64,000 nt of DNA. It comes from Homarus americanus. Taxonomy: Eukaryota > Arthropoda > Malacostraca > Decapoda > Nephropidae. Under the pieces are notes generated by a model. The model did no database searches. It was not told where the DNA came from and saw only the letters and a list, made by a program, of their open reading frames with translations. Positions 30,108 through 41,209 of the stretch are shown piece by piece. The DNA lies in the NCBI RefSeq assembly GCF_018991925.1, contig NW_024720711.1, forward strand, positions 2,290,940-2,354,939. Direction: 5' to 3'. How positions within the stretch are numbered: the first letter of the stretch is position 1; each line of letters starts with the position of its first letter. The translations under genes and the position numbers were made by a program.

Positions 30108-30275
30108 GGGAGTCAGCAAGAATCGGAGTCAGTGGGAGTCAGAGAGAGTCAAAGGGAGTCAGGGAGAGTCAGTTGGGGTCAGAGAGTTGAGAAGAAACAG
30201 AGAGAGTCAGCTAGAGTCACAGAGAGTCGGTGGGAGTCAGCAAGAGCAGAGTCAGTGGGAATCAGAGGGAGTCGA
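30108..30275. repeat. ~11-bp minisatellite, GAGTCAGTGGG
   Basis: About 14 copies of GAGTCAG plus GRGR variants. Confidence 0.9.
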
Positions 30276-30359
30276 GTAACACCGAGGTCTCTCTGCCTGT
30301 TGCCTCACTCTTCGGACAAGTGGTGTGGGATGTTATATTGAAATTCCAACTCAATAATT

Positions 30360-30760
30360 ATTACTCCTGTCTCTCTCACTTTCACTTTGTCTCTAACTTC
30401 TCTTTGTTCCTCGCTTCTCTCTGTATCTAAGTGCTCTCTGTATCTTAGTTTTCTCTCTCTCTGTTTCTCAATTCTCTGTGTCTCACTTATCTGTCTTTTA
30501 CTTCTCTCTGTCTCTCACTTCTGTATTTCACTTCTCTGTCTCTCAGTTCTCTCTGTTTCTCACTTTTCTGTCTCTGACCTCTCTGTATCTTAGTTCTTTC
30601 TGTCTCTCACTTATCTGTCTTTTAGTTACTCTCTCCGTCTCTCACATCTCTCTGTTTCTTAATTCTCTTTTCTTTCTCTCTCTCACATTTGTCTCTGACT
30701 TCTGTCTCTCACTTATGTCTCTCATTTATCTCTATCTCTCACTTCTCTCGTTCAGTGTCT
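30360..30760. repeat. Degenerate CTCTCTGTCTCTCACTT repeat
   Basis: About 400 bp of C/T-rich units with TTCTCTGT and TCTCACTT cores. Plus-strand serine/leucine frames are artefacts. Confidence 0.85.
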
Positions 30761-30847
30761 TGTAAATAACGTGTTTATCATGATGGTGTGGTCATCATTA
30801 TTCTCGGCAAGAGGAACCTGACAATCTGATTTAACTTACCATAATGT

Positions 30848-30900
30848 CATGTTAACTAACCTAACCTAACCAAACACAAACCTAACCTAACCAAACACTT
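30848..30900. repeat. CCTAACCTAACCAAACAC duplication
   Basis: Two copies of a telomere-like tract ending in CAAACAC. Confidence 0.85.
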
Positions 30901-31127
30901 CTTTTATATATCACCCAAGACCTCCTTAACATATATTAAACACAAGACAATAAACATATTCTTTCTATGTTTATATGAAGACTAAAATACGTTCTCAGCA
31001 GCTGACTGGTGCAGTGCGGACCTCCTGTTGTACAATCCTGCTTTAATCCGGCCAATATACAAAGACCCACCACAGTAGCTGATAAGGTCTGTCTCTCTTA
31101 TTGGTGGTGGGAGAGAAGAGTAGGGAT

Positions 31128-32785
31128 TTTTAGGTGGTTCTCCTCTGTGTGTGGGTACTGGTGGTCCTCCTCTGTGTGTGGGTACTGGTGGTCGTCCCCT
31201 CTGTGTGTGGGTACTGGTGGTCGTCCCTTGTGTGTGGGTACTGGGGGTCCTCCTGTGTGTGGGTACTGGTGGTCCTCCTGTGTGTGGGTACTGGGGTCCT
31301 CCCTCTGTGTGTGGGTACTGGGGTCCTCCTCGGTGTGGTACTGGTGGTCCTCCTCCGTGTGGGTACTGGTGGCCTCCTGTGTGTGGGTACTGGTGGTCCT
31401 CCTCTGTGTGTGGGACGGTCCTCCCTGTGTGGGTACTGGTGGTCCCTCTGTGTGTGGGTACTGGTGGTCCTCCTCTGTGTGTGGGTACGAGTCCCGGTGT
31501 GGGTACTGGTGGTCGTCCTCTGTGTGTGGGTACTGGTGGTCGTCCTTTGTGTGTGGGTACTGGTGGTCGTCCTCTGTGTGTGGGTACTGGTGGTCGTCCC
31601 TGTGGGGTAATTGGTGATCGTCCTCTGTGTGTGGGTACTGGTGGTCGTCCTCTGTGTGTGGGTACTGGTGGTCGTCCTCTGTGTGTGTGGGTACTGGTCC
31701 TCCTCTGTGTGTGGGCACTGGTGGTCCTCTGTGTGTGGGTACTGGTGGTCCTCCTCTGTGTGGGAGGTCCTCCTCTGTGTGGGCACTGGTGGTCCCTCTG
31801 TGTGTGGGTACTGGGGGTCCTCTGTGTGTGGGCACTGGTGGTCCCCCTGTGTGGAGGGGTCCTCTGTGTGGGTACTGGTGGTCGTCCCTGTGTGGTACTG
31901 GTGGTCGTCCCTTGTGTGGGTACTGGTGGTCGTCCTCTGTGTGTGGGCACTGGTGGGTCCGGGGTACTGGTGATCGTCCTCTGTGTGTGGGTACTGGTGG
32001 TCGTCCCTGGTGGGTACTGGTGGTCGTCCTCTGTGTGTGGGTACTGGTGGCGTCCTGTGTGTGGGTACTGGTGGTCCTCCTCTGTGTGTGGGTACTGGTG
32101 GTCGTCCGGTGGGACTGGTGGTCCTGTGTGTGTGGGTACTGGTGGTCGTCCTCTGTGTGTGGGTACTGGTGGTCCTCTGTGTGTGGGTACTGGTGGTCGT
32201 CCTCTGTGTGGGTACTGGTGGTCATCCTCTGTGTGGTGCGGTGGTCGGTCCTCTGTGTGTGGGTACTGGTCGTCCTCTGTGTGTGGGTACTGGTGGTCGT
32301 CCTCTGTGTGTGGGGTACTGGTGGTCGTCCCTGTGTGTGGGACTGTGGTCGTCCTCTGTGTGTGGGTACTGGTGGTCGTCCTCTGTGTGGGGTACTGGTG
32401 GTCGTCCTCTTTGTGTGTGGGTACTGTGGTCGTCCTCTGTGTGTGGTACTGGTGGTCGTCCTTGTGTGGGATGGCTGATTGTCTGTGTGGGTATTGGTGG
32501 TCGTCCTCTGTGTGTGGGTATTGGTGGTCGTCCTCTGTGTGGTACTGGGCGTCCTCTGTGTGTGTGGGTACTGGTGGTCGTCCTCTGTGTGTGGGCTGGA
32601 GGTCGTCCTCTGTGTGTGGGTACTGGTGGTCGTCCTCTGTGGTACTGGTGGTCGTCCTCTGTGTATGGGTACTGGTGGTCGTCCCTTGTGTGTGGGTACT
32701 GTGGTCGTCCTCTGTGTGTGGGTACTGGTATCGTCCTTGTGTGTGTATTGCTTGCTGATTGTCTTGTGGGTACTGGTGGTCGTCC
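31128..32785. repeat. 27-bp minisatellite A, ~60 copies
   Basis: Unit: GTGGGTACTGGTGGTCGTCC plus TCTGTGT. Many copies carry 1-10-base deletions. The left third often has GGTCCTCC in place of GGTCGTCC. The period is a multiple of three and the unit has no stop, so frames of up to 535 codons appear on the plus strand and 375 on the minus strand. Indels break the nonapeptide phase repeatedly, which argues against coding. Confidence 0.97.
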
Positions 32786-33366
32786 TGTATTGTGGTTATA
32801 GATGGGTCGTCTTGTAGTGGTGGTTATGGATGGTCGTCTTGTAGTGGTGGTTATGGATGGTCGTCTTGTAGTGGTGGTTGGATGGTCGTCTTGTAGTGGT
32901 TATGGCTGGTCGTCTTTAGTGGTAAGTGGTGGTTATGGATGGTCGTCTTGTAGTAGTGGTTATGGATGGTCGTCTTGTAGTAGTGTTATGGATGGTCGTC
33001 TTGTAGTGGTGGTTATGGATGGTCGTCTTGTAGTAGTGGTTATGGATGGTCGTCTTGTAGTGGTGGTTGGCGGTCGTCTTGTAGTGGTGGTTATGGATGG
33101 TCGTCTTGTAGTAGTGGTTATGGATGGTCGTCTTGTAGTAGTGGTTATGGTTGGTCGTCTGTAGTGGTGGTTATGGATGGTCGTCTGTAGTAGTGGTTAT
33201 GGATGGTCTGTAGTGGTGGTGGATGGTCTTTGTAGTGGTGGTTATGGCTGGTCGTTAGTAGTGTTGGTGATGGTCGTCTGGTAGTGGTTATGGATGGTCG
33301 TCTTTGTAGTGGTTATGGATGGTCGTCTTGTAGTGGTGGTTATGGATGGTCGTCTTGTAGTGGTAT
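32786..33366. repeat. 27-bp minisatellite B, ~21 copies
   Basis: Unit: GGTCGTCTTGTAGTGGTGGT plus TATGGAT. It abuts array A, has the same period and shares the GGTCGTC core. The junction at about 32,775-32,815 (ACTGGTGGTCGTCCTG, then TATTGTGGTTATAGATGGG) is intermediate. Confidence 0.97.
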
Positions 33367-33384
33367 TCTTAGATGGTTGTCTTT

Positions 33385-33569
33385 TATTTGGTTAGGTTAT
33401 GCTAGCGTTAGGTTAGGTTAGGTTACGTTAACTTTTGGTTATGTTAGATTAGTTAGATTAGTGTTAGGTTAGCTTAACGTTAAGGTGATTATCTTTAGGT
33501 GAAATAATCTAGGGTGTCTAATTTTCAGGTAAAATAATTTGGGATGGCTAATCTTCAGGTAATCCGATA
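33385..33569. mobile_element. Foldback element, copy g
   Basis: TTAGGTTAGGTTACG core, then two right-arm modules in tandem: TTAGGTGAAATAATCTAGGG with TGTCTAATTTTCAGG, and TAAAATAATTTGGGATGG with CTAATCTTCAGGTAATCC and GATAATT. Confidence 0.7.
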
Positions 33570-33715
33570 ATTGCTTAATTTTCCTCATCAAAGATACAGA
33601 AACAGGAACAAATATTATGTTTCTCAATAATTGCTACTTTGATCGTCTCTATTTGATGCACTTTGAGGGTTAAGGTTAAGTTAATTGGATTGTTAAACTA
33701 TTGATATAGGTTAAA

Positions 33716-33892
33716 GTTAGATTGGGTTAGGTTAGGTGTTAGGTTAAATTTATGTTTTTGGTTGTTTAGGTTAGGTTAGGTTGTTAGGTTAACATTAGAT
33801 TGAGTTAGGTTATGTTAAGTTGGGTTAGGTTAGGTTTGGTTAGGTTAACATTAGATTGAGTTAGGTTATGTTGTTGGGTTGCTAGGTTAAAG
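33716..33892. repeat. Degenerate TTAGG tract
   Basis: GGGTTAGGTTAGG and ACATTAGATTGAGTTAGG recur; the second appears twice (about 33,791 and 33,848). Confidence 0.85.
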
Positions 33893-34300
33893 CTAGTTTG
33901 GGAAGGGAAATAATTAAATAATAAACATCCAAATGAAAACAAACACACACAAACAACAAGCAAACTAAACACACAAAACTTCAATAACCAAAAATTAACA
34001 CAACACACACACACAAACAAACTAAAACATGAAATAAGTCAAATACACAACTAATCAACAACCATACAACAAATAAACTGCACAAACACAAAACAATGAT
34101 GTGAAGGAACCACAACAAGTAGGTAAACAAACAAACAAACACATTAGCCTGACACCACATGAGTCAGCTGGTCTCCTCTTAATTAGCCAGGTAGGTGTGA
34201 CGTCAGATTCCCAGATGCTTGTACAGGTGATTAGTCGTCGTGTGTGAAGGTTTGACAATGCCTACCTGTCTGGGTGGTGTTTTTTAAGCTAATATAAAAA
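33893..34300. other. A-rich, no gene seen
   Basis: A-rich with AAACACACAAAC repeats to about 34,145. The remainder is unremarkable; GTGACGTCAG at 34,198 is a CRE-like half palindrome. Confidence 0.4.
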
Positions 34301-34303
34301 AAA

Positions 34304-34380
34304 TAGTCTCCTGGAAATTAGCCATCGCAACTTATTTCACCTCAAGATTAATCAACCTAACCTAACCTAGATTAGACTAA
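34304..34380. mobile_element. Foldback element, copy h (left half)
   Basis: CTCCTGGAAATTAGCCATCG, CAACTTATTTCACCTCAAGA and TTAATCAACC lead into the CCTAACCTAACC core. The order is the same as in copies d and e. Confidence 0.65.
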
Positions 34381-34675
34381 GTTAGTTTAATTTTGTCTAA
34401 TACCGTATAACCTAACTTAACCTTAATAGCCTAACATAAACTTAACGCTAACCTAACCTAAACTTACAAACTTTAACTAAACCTAATCTAACCTAACCTA
34501 ACCTAACCTAACCTAACCTAAACTTACAAACTTTAACTAAACCTAATCTAACCTAACCTAATCTAACCTAGTAACCTAACATCACCTTACGTAACTTAAT
34601 CTAACCTAAACTTAAAATTTAACCCAACCTAACCTAACCTAACCTAACCTAACCTAACCTAACCTTCACTAGATA
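34355..34675. repeat. CCTAA telomere-like tract
   Basis: Degenerate at the left, including an about 75-bp duplication (ACTTACAAACTTTAACTAAA at 34,461 and 34,521). It becomes perfect AACCT pentamers at 34,626-34,673. Confidence 0.9.
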
Positions 34676-34859
34676 CGTTCACTGAATACCAGGTAGGACA
34701 CAATTACCATACAAAATCTCACGGCACCTGTATGCTGTCTGACACAACCAACACTTCCGACACTTTGTGAGTTTACTGACACAAAGGTTAGAATCTCCGA
34801 CACACACTGGAGAGGAATTAGACAGCCTGAGTGTTTGATAAGATGGAAATTGAGTGAAG

Positions 34860-35120
34860 GAGGAGATGAGGGTGGAGGAGGGAAGGTGGTGGTAGTGGAG
34901 GAGAAGGAGCAATAGAAGGAGGAAGAGAGGAAGGAGGACGAGAGGAAGGAGGACGAGAGGAAGGAGGACGAGAGGAAGGAGGACGAGAGGAAGGAGGAGG
35001 AGGTATGTTTGATATCCTGTTGCAACATTCAATGGTTTCTCCTTTGTTGATGTCTGCCTTGGAGGAGGAGGAGGAAGAGGGAAGGAAGAAGAAGAAGGAG
35101 GAAGAGAGGAGAGGTAGGAG
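34860..35120. repeat. Purine tract with 15-bp GAAGGAGGACGAGAG array
   Basis: Four to five copies of the 15-mer at 34,925-34,995 inside a GGAGGA-rich region. Confidence 0.9.
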
Positions 35121-35194
35121 ATCTTCATTTACAGAGGCACAATCTTCCTCTCAAGAGTTCACTGGTGGCTCATTATTGGGATATCTTACGGTTC

Positions 35195-35584
35195 TACCAC
35201 CACCACCACCACTACTACCACCACTACTACCACCACTACCACCTCCACCATCCTCACCACCACCATCACCACTACTACCACCACTACCACCTCCACCATC
35301 CTCACCACCACCATCACCACTACTACCATCAGTCTATCACCACCACCACTACCACCATTACTACCAACACTACCACCATCCTCACCACCACCACTACTAC
35401 CATCAGTCTATCACCACCACCACTACCACCATTACTACCAACACTACCACCATCCTCACCACCACCACTACTACCATCAGTCTATCACCACCACCACTAC
35501 CACCATTACTACCAACACTACCACCATCCTCACCACCACCACTACTACCATCAGTTTATCACCACCACCACCACCACCACCACC
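35195..35584. repeat. CCACTA repeat with 74-bp higher order
   Basis: A trinucleotide-based (CAC/CTA) region in which CCATCAGTCTATCACC recurs every 74 bp (35,331, 35,405, 35,479 and 35,553). The histidine- or proline-rich frames are artefacts of the repeat. Confidence 0.95.
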
Positions 35585-35659
35585 GCCTTAATTCACCCAC
35601 ACATGTTAACGATGGGACGGCAGCGCAAATATGATGGGCTGATGCCTTGGGGGAATAGC

Positions 35660-35762
<103 letters not shown>

Positions 35763-35808
35763 ATCAAGAATTGGCCCTAAGAGGTGAGAGAACAATGCAT
35801 AGGTTTAC

Positions 35809-35875
35809 ATTCTTCTTCTTCTTCTTCTTCTTGTTCTTCTTGTTTCTTCTTCTTCTTCTTCTTCTTCTTCTTCTA
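35809..35875. repeat. (CTT)n microsatellite
   Basis: With two single-base interruptions. Confidence 0.95.
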
Positions 35876-35914
35876 TATTATACCTGCTTTGTCTGTGTGT
35901 CTGTTTAATCTACC

Positions 35915-36050
35915 CTGACACCCATCTCCCACCCCCACCTCCCCTCCCCATCTTCAACCCTCCCCACATCCAACCTCCCTCCTACCTCCAACCTCCCTCC
36001 TACCTCCAACCTCCTCCCCACCTCCAACCTCCCTTCCCACCTCCCCAATT
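35915..36050. repeat. CCTCCAACCTCC degenerate repeat
   Basis: C/T-rich CCTACCTCCAACCTCC units. Confidence 0.85.
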
Positions 36051-36087
36051 TCAAAGACCACGAATAAGTTTAATAATTCGTACTTTT

Positions 36088-36400
36088 GGTAATCAGGAGG
36101 AGGTTGTAATCAGGAGGTAATTTGGTTGTAATCAGGAGGTAATTTGTTGTAATCTGGAGGTTTTTGTTGTAATCAGAGGTATTGTTGTAATCAGGAGGTT
36201 TTTTGGTTGTAATCTGGAGGTTTTAGGTTGTAATCAGGAGGTAATTTGTTGTAATCAGGAAGTAATTTGGTTGTAATCTGGAGGTTTTTGGTTGTAATCA
36301 GGAGGTAATTTTGTAATCTGAGGTTTTTTGGTTGTAATCAGGAGGTAATTTGTTGTAATCCGGAGGTTTTTTGTTGTAATCAGGATAATTTGGTTATAAT
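36088..36400. repeat. 22-bp minisatellite, GGTTGTAATCAGGAGGTAAT
   Basis: About 14 copies of the quoted bases plus TT. The TAATCTGGAGGTTTTT variant alternates with the TAATCAGGAGGTAATT form. Confidence 0.95.
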
Positions 36401-36454
36401 CGGATATTTATTAATATTTTCTGTCTGTGTCTCTGTCTTATGTACATCAAAGTC

Positions 36455-36640
36455 AAGCTTGTAGCTCATAGGACAAGCTCACAGGTCAAGCTCACAGGTC
36501 AAGCTCACAGGCCAAGCTCAGGTCAAGCTCACAGGTCAAGCTCACAGGTCAATCTCACAGGTCAGGCCCACAGGCCAAGCTCACAGGTCAAGCTCAGGAC
36601 AAGCTCACAGGTCAAGCTCAGGACAAGCTCACAGGTCAAG
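36455..36640. repeat. 12-13-bp minisatellite, TCACAGGTCAAGC
   Basis: About 14 copies; variants CAGGCC and TCAGGACAAGC. Confidence 0.95.
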
Positions 36641-37009
36641 CTTTATATATTATATTTTAATCCTGTGTCATAAGTTTTTCACACATTTATATATTTATTT
36701 ATTTATTTATTTGTTTATTTAGTTCTTATCATTGGCCACATTTATCAACTCCCATATCAATAGTTGTGGCCAACCACTGTAAACATTAAACAGCTGTAAA
36801 AAAACTGTATAAATGAACACATAAAGAAAAATAATATAACATGTATATTGAAATATGGAGAAGTTCATACGTGTGTGTGTGGTTTGTAGCGCGCGCGCGT
36901 ATACATTAGGGACATAATATTCTCTCTCTCTGTACACCAATACACCTCATAACACGTGTGTGTGTGTTTATCTGGACATACACATATCTCCACCAAATAA
37001 ACCCTCATA

Positions 37010-37116
<107 letters not shown>

Positions 37117-37184
37117 GGCGTCAGCTGGGGGTACAAGGTGTCGCGGACCCCTGTATTGATTGCTGGGTCACCGCCACCACTGTC

Positions 37185-37682
37185 CCTGCCCCGCCCTGTT
37201 ATACTCTGCCCCGCCCTGTTATACTCTCTGCCTCCCGTTATACCTGTCCTCGCCCTGTTATACTCTGCCCCGCCCTGTTATAATCTGCCCTGCCTCGTTA
37301 TACTCTTCCCGCCCCTGTTATACTCTGTCCTGCCCCGTTATACTCTGCCCCGCCCTTATACTCTGCCCCGCCCTGTTATACTCTGCCCTGCCTCGTTATA
37401 CTCTGTCCTGCCCCGTTATACTCTGCCCCGCCTCGTTATACTCTGCCCTGCCCTGTTATAACTCTGTCCGCCCTGTTATACTCTGTCCCGCCCTTACTCT
37501 GTCCCGCCCTGTTATACTCTGCCCCGCCTCATACTCTGCCCCGCCCTGTTATACTCTGTCCCGCCCCTGTTATACTCTGTCCTGCCCTGTTATACCTGCC
37601 CGCCTCGTTATACTCTGCCCCCGCCCTGTTATACTCTGTCCCGCCCTGTTATACCTGTCCTGCCCTGTTATACTCTGCCCCA
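37185..37682. repeat. 20-bp minisatellite, CCTGTTATACTCTGCCCCGC
   Basis: About 25 copies, with GTCC/GCCC and CTCG/CTGT alternatives and frequent short indels. Frames of up to 176 codons are artefacts. Confidence 0.97.
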
Positions 37683-37830
37683 CTGTCTGATCATTCTAAA
37701 CATATTTGTATACGGCACTAATCTTTCCGTCCAACATTAATATTCCTGTCACAATATTAAGTTAGTTTATGTTAAGTTAATCTCGGTTAAATGTAGGTCA
37801 GCAGCTCACATCGGGGCCTGAGGGGCGAAA

Positions 37831-37833
<3 letters not shown>

Positions 37834-37923
<90 letters not shown>
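37834..37923. repeat. (AAT)n microsatellite, 30 units
   Basis: Perfect run. Confidence 0.98.
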
Positions 37924-37925
<2 letters not shown>

Positions 37926-38589
37926 TATAAAATAACCATAAATAGATAAAAATAAAACAAATCAATAGTGTTGTGTTGTCAAAGTAAGAGTAACAATTGA
38001 GACCCTGCAATTGTGTGTAAATGAGACAGATGAGCAACCTGGAATTTGGTCATATATGGCAGCAGGGTCTACCATTAGACTTCACATTATGCTTCCAATA
38101 TCTTCCCAGGCGGTAGTTTTTTCCTGTTTGATAGCTGCCTACTGCCTGCAAGTTAGTTAAGTTTGTTTAAATTACCCTAGGCAAAGCTTGGTTAAGTTAT
38201 TTTAAGTTAAGTTAGATGAGCCGAAGTTAACTTACGTTAACACATTATATCATTAGATCGAATCCAATTAAACTGAATATAAATTAAAATTACAAAACAA
38301 TAACCACATTCAATAACAACAACTCAAAACATTTCTTTATTTTCCTCATCAAAGCTTCCATTCAACCCCCCGGGCCCCCCTCCTGACCCCCTTCACCCCC
38401 TCCCGAAAACCCCCAAATAAAAATAAAAATAAGATAAAATAAAATAACCCTCTTACGGTAGTGGCGACTTCCATTATAAGATTACCTTGAGACAGCGGCT
38501 GGCGTGTTACCTGGCCACAGAGCTACTTGGTCTAAAATATTCATCTCATTGAATGTTCCGGAGCTCTGGGCGTCGCTAAGTGCTGTGGT

Positions 38590-38590
<1 letters not shown>
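37924..38590. other. No gene seen
   Basis: AT-rich sequence with degenerate TTAAGTTA motifs at about 38,150-38,240 and C runs at 38,366-38,412. No open frame worth listing. Confidence 0.4.

Positions 38591-38638
<48 letters not shown>
38591..38638. repeat. (GT)n microsatellite
   Basis: Perfect run. Confidence 0.95.
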
Positions 38639-38667
38639 TATTTTCAACCGAGGGCCGAGTTTGTGTG

Positions 38668-38815
38668 TACCGAAGAGCCGGGTGTACAGTACAGTAGCAT
38701 CCGTCTGTGTATACGTGAGCCGGTTTTTTGTCTGTCTGTCATAGAGCCGGCTATGTACTGCCGTACTTTGAGCAATAAAGCCAACTGTGTGTCCCAGAGA
38801 GCCGGCTGAGTCGTT
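38668..38815. repeat. Degenerate GAGCCGG repeat
   Basis: GAGCCGGGTGT, GAGCCGGTTTT, GAGCCGGCTAT and GAGCCGGCTGA lie 41, 30 and 53 bp or so apart, each preceded by a TGTGTAC- or GTCAT-like phrase. Probably an old minisatellite. Confidence 0.55.
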
Positions 38816-38829
38816 TTGTGAACAGTAGT

Positions 38830-39330
38830 TAATGTTGATGGTAAGATAATGACAATAACAACAACAACAATAATTATAACAACAACTAACCACCATTTAT
38901 ACATTTCTCTCATAATTCCATCACCAACCACAACCACAATTTTAATAACTATCATAACAACCAACACAACTACACAACACCCAGATTATTCAACACACAT
39001 CACCTTACCTGTCCCAGATTACAGATAATGACCAATTAACGAGGTGACAGGGTACAAAAAAAAGAGGTGCCAACTAGTGCCATTGTTACGTGGATCTGTA
39101 GTTACTGGTATCATTATAAGGAGTGTGTGCCTATTGTTGACTTCTAAACGGGGGATAGTAATTGGGATGGATTAAACGGCTAATACTCTGTTGGTGAACG
39201 GAGTGTTAGAATGAGGATGGTATAAGCTGTGAGGTGTATAGCGGCTGTTTTGGTGTGCTGATTCTGTACTGGTTTAAACGGTAGATGTTTATCAGGTGCG
39301 TATGGATTGTGGTAGTAGTGCTAATGGTAG
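38830..39330. other. No gene seen
   Basis: CAA-rich at the left, ordinary sequence to the right. Confidence 0.4.
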
Positions 39331-39339
39331 TAGTCGTGT

Positions 39340-39370
<31 letters not shown>
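39330..39370. repeat. (GTA)n microsatellite
   Basis: GTAGTAGTA run with GTG variants at the left edge. Confidence 0.9.
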
Positions 39371-39371
<1 letters not shown>

Positions 39372-39439
39372 AGATAATTAGTTTCCTCTTCCACGCTAAT
39401 ACTCTCACCCAATGCCAACACAACGTCGTCTCAGAAGCA

Positions 39440-39562
39440 GAAGTGTGGGTCGTTGTGCGTTGATAGCTTTGTGCGTTCATAACTGTGTGCATTAATAGTT
39501 TTGTGCGTTCATAACTGTATGCGTTGATAGCTGTGTGCATTGATAGCTGTGTGCGCTCAGAA
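39440..39562. repeat. ~18-bp minisatellite, TGTGCGTTCATAACTGTG
   Basis: About seven copies alternating TTCATAAC and TTGATAGC, with a 36-bp higher-order period. Confidence 0.9.
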
Positions 39563-39595
39563 TTAACCGATATCATGTCATAATTTAGTATTGTG

Positions 39596-39599
<4 letters not shown>

Positions 39600-39628
<29 letters not shown>
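39600..39628. repeat. (ATT)n microsatellite
   Basis: Perfect run. Confidence 0.95.
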
Positions 39629-39629
<1 letters not shown>

Positions 39630-39904
39630 CCAACTGAAACAAGAATATATTTTTTTGTGTAGATAAAGAAAAATCCCCACCAATCGCACCCAAACCTTAA
39701 TGCCTAAGCACCCCAAATTCCCCTACCACCCCTACCCCCCAATCCCAGAACACCTACTACAATCCCCAACTTCCCCATCAATCTCCAACAATCCCCCCTT
39801 CCTCCCCCTCGGTAAAACGTCATGCAAAACAGTTTCTTTCTACGTCCGGAGTTCAAAGGCTTCATCGCGTGAGAGCAATTTATCTATTAAACTGACGTTC
39901 CCTA

Positions 39905-40145
39905 GTGCCTCTCGTTACTCACTGGTGCCTCTCGTTACTCACTGGTGCCTCTCGTTACTCACTGGTGCTTCTTGTCACTCACTGGTGCCTCTCGTCACTC
40001 ACTGGGGCCTCTCGTCACTCACTGGGGCTTCTCGTCACTCACTGGTGTTTCTCGTTACTAACTGGTGCTTCTCGTCACTCACTGGTGCCTCTCGTCACTC
40101 ACTGGTGCCTCTTCTCACTCACTGGTGCCTTTCGTCACTCACTGT
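39905..40145. repeat. 20-bp minisatellite, TCACTGGTGCCTCTCGTTAC
   Basis: Twelve copies; GTCACT replaces GTTACT in the right half. Frames of 165-193 codons include it and are not supported otherwise. Confidence 0.95.
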
Positions 40146-40690
40146 TCAAGTTTCTCTTCTCTGTTCATCATGTTCTCCACTGCCTGTTCTTCCTTAATAA
40201 TTCATATTCTGTGTTCTTAATGTTATTTTATTTTGCTTCTTCTGTCATGTTTTTTGTTCTTCTTGGTATTACTGTAAGTTCTCTCTTCCTATTTATTCTT
40301 CATGTTCTTTACCTCCTGTTCCTCCTTTATATCCCCTGTTCTTCTTGGTATTACTCTGTGTTCTCCCTTCCTCTTTGTTCTTCATATTCTTCACTTCCTG
40401 TTCACCTTATTTATATATTCACTCACATTTTCACCCCCCTAACCCCTCCACCCCCCCCCCTCCTCAACACTTACCTTAACCTTTAATATATTTCAACATT
40501 TATGCAATCAATACCTCCTTACACCACCTTGTTGACACTGGCAGTCCCTGTTTGTCCCCCCCGTGAAGAAAGTGTTTTGTAATATCCACACTCTCTCTTC
40601 CTGGAATTACACCGTCCTAATGGCTTGTTGCTTTCTAAAAACTACAAGCACATACTCGTATTATAATTTTATATTTTACAACCTAGCTTA
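40146..40690. other. T/C-rich, no gene seen
   Basis: Contains degenerate TGTTCTTCTTGGTATTACT duplications (40,254 and 40,338) about 84 bp apart. Confidence 0.5.
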
Positions 40691-40950
40691 TACTCGGTAA
40701 GGTTTTATTATTATTATATTTCACGTACTCAATAAACTTACTATTTTTTTCAGGCCTGGATGTACTCAGTATTTTTATTATGTTCCATGTACTCGATAAA
40801 TGTTCTATTTTTTCAGGCTTAGTTGTACTCAGTATTTCTATTTCATTGTTAGTATGTACTCAGTAACTTTTATATTTGTTGTATACACTTTGTAAACTTT
40901 CTATTGTAGCTCATTTGTACTCAGTCACTTTTTGTTATGTAGTTATCTGT
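40690..40950. repeat. Degenerate ~75-bp repeat with TTTTTTTCAG
   Basis: TGTACTCAGTATTT and CTATTTTTTTCAGGC recur three to four times. Two copies contain acceptor-like TTTTTTCAGG. Confidence 0.7.
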
Positions 40951-41099
40951 ATTCCACCATTTTATTTTATTTTAGTCGTATATAATATCGTAATAATTTA
41001 TGGATACTTACTTTTCATAACTCTCTCTTGTGTGTATTTACCTAAGAACATGATTACATAACTTTAACTGGTGGTTTTAGCTGTAATATACTTAGATAA

Positions 41100-41205
41100 C
41101 CCTGTCTGTTTGTCTGTCTGTCTGGTTTTTTTTTTGGGTCTGTCTTTCTGCCTGTCTGTCTGTCTGTCGTCTATCTGTCTTTTTTTGTCGGTCTGTCTGC
41201 AGATA
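41100..41205. repeat. (TCTG)n microsatellite, interrupted
   Basis: Tetranucleotide run with T-run interruptions. Confidence 0.85.
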
Positions 41206-41209
41206 ATAA

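Noticed and set aside
31098..32758. Plus- and minus-strand frames of 375-535 codons (VGTGGRPLC-type nonapeptides)
   Set aside because: The 27-bp array is stop-free and a multiple of three. Frequent out-of-phase indels show no selection for frame, and long frames exist on both strands at once.
35005..35634. Histidine- and proline-rich protein of about 200 residues
   Set aside because: Derived from CCA/CTA repeats with a 74-bp period that is not a multiple of three.
40146..40486. Hydrophobic leucine/serine/phenylalanine frame after the 20-bp array
   Set aside because: T/C-rich sequence with internal 84-bp duplications; composition gives leucine, phenylalanine and serine.
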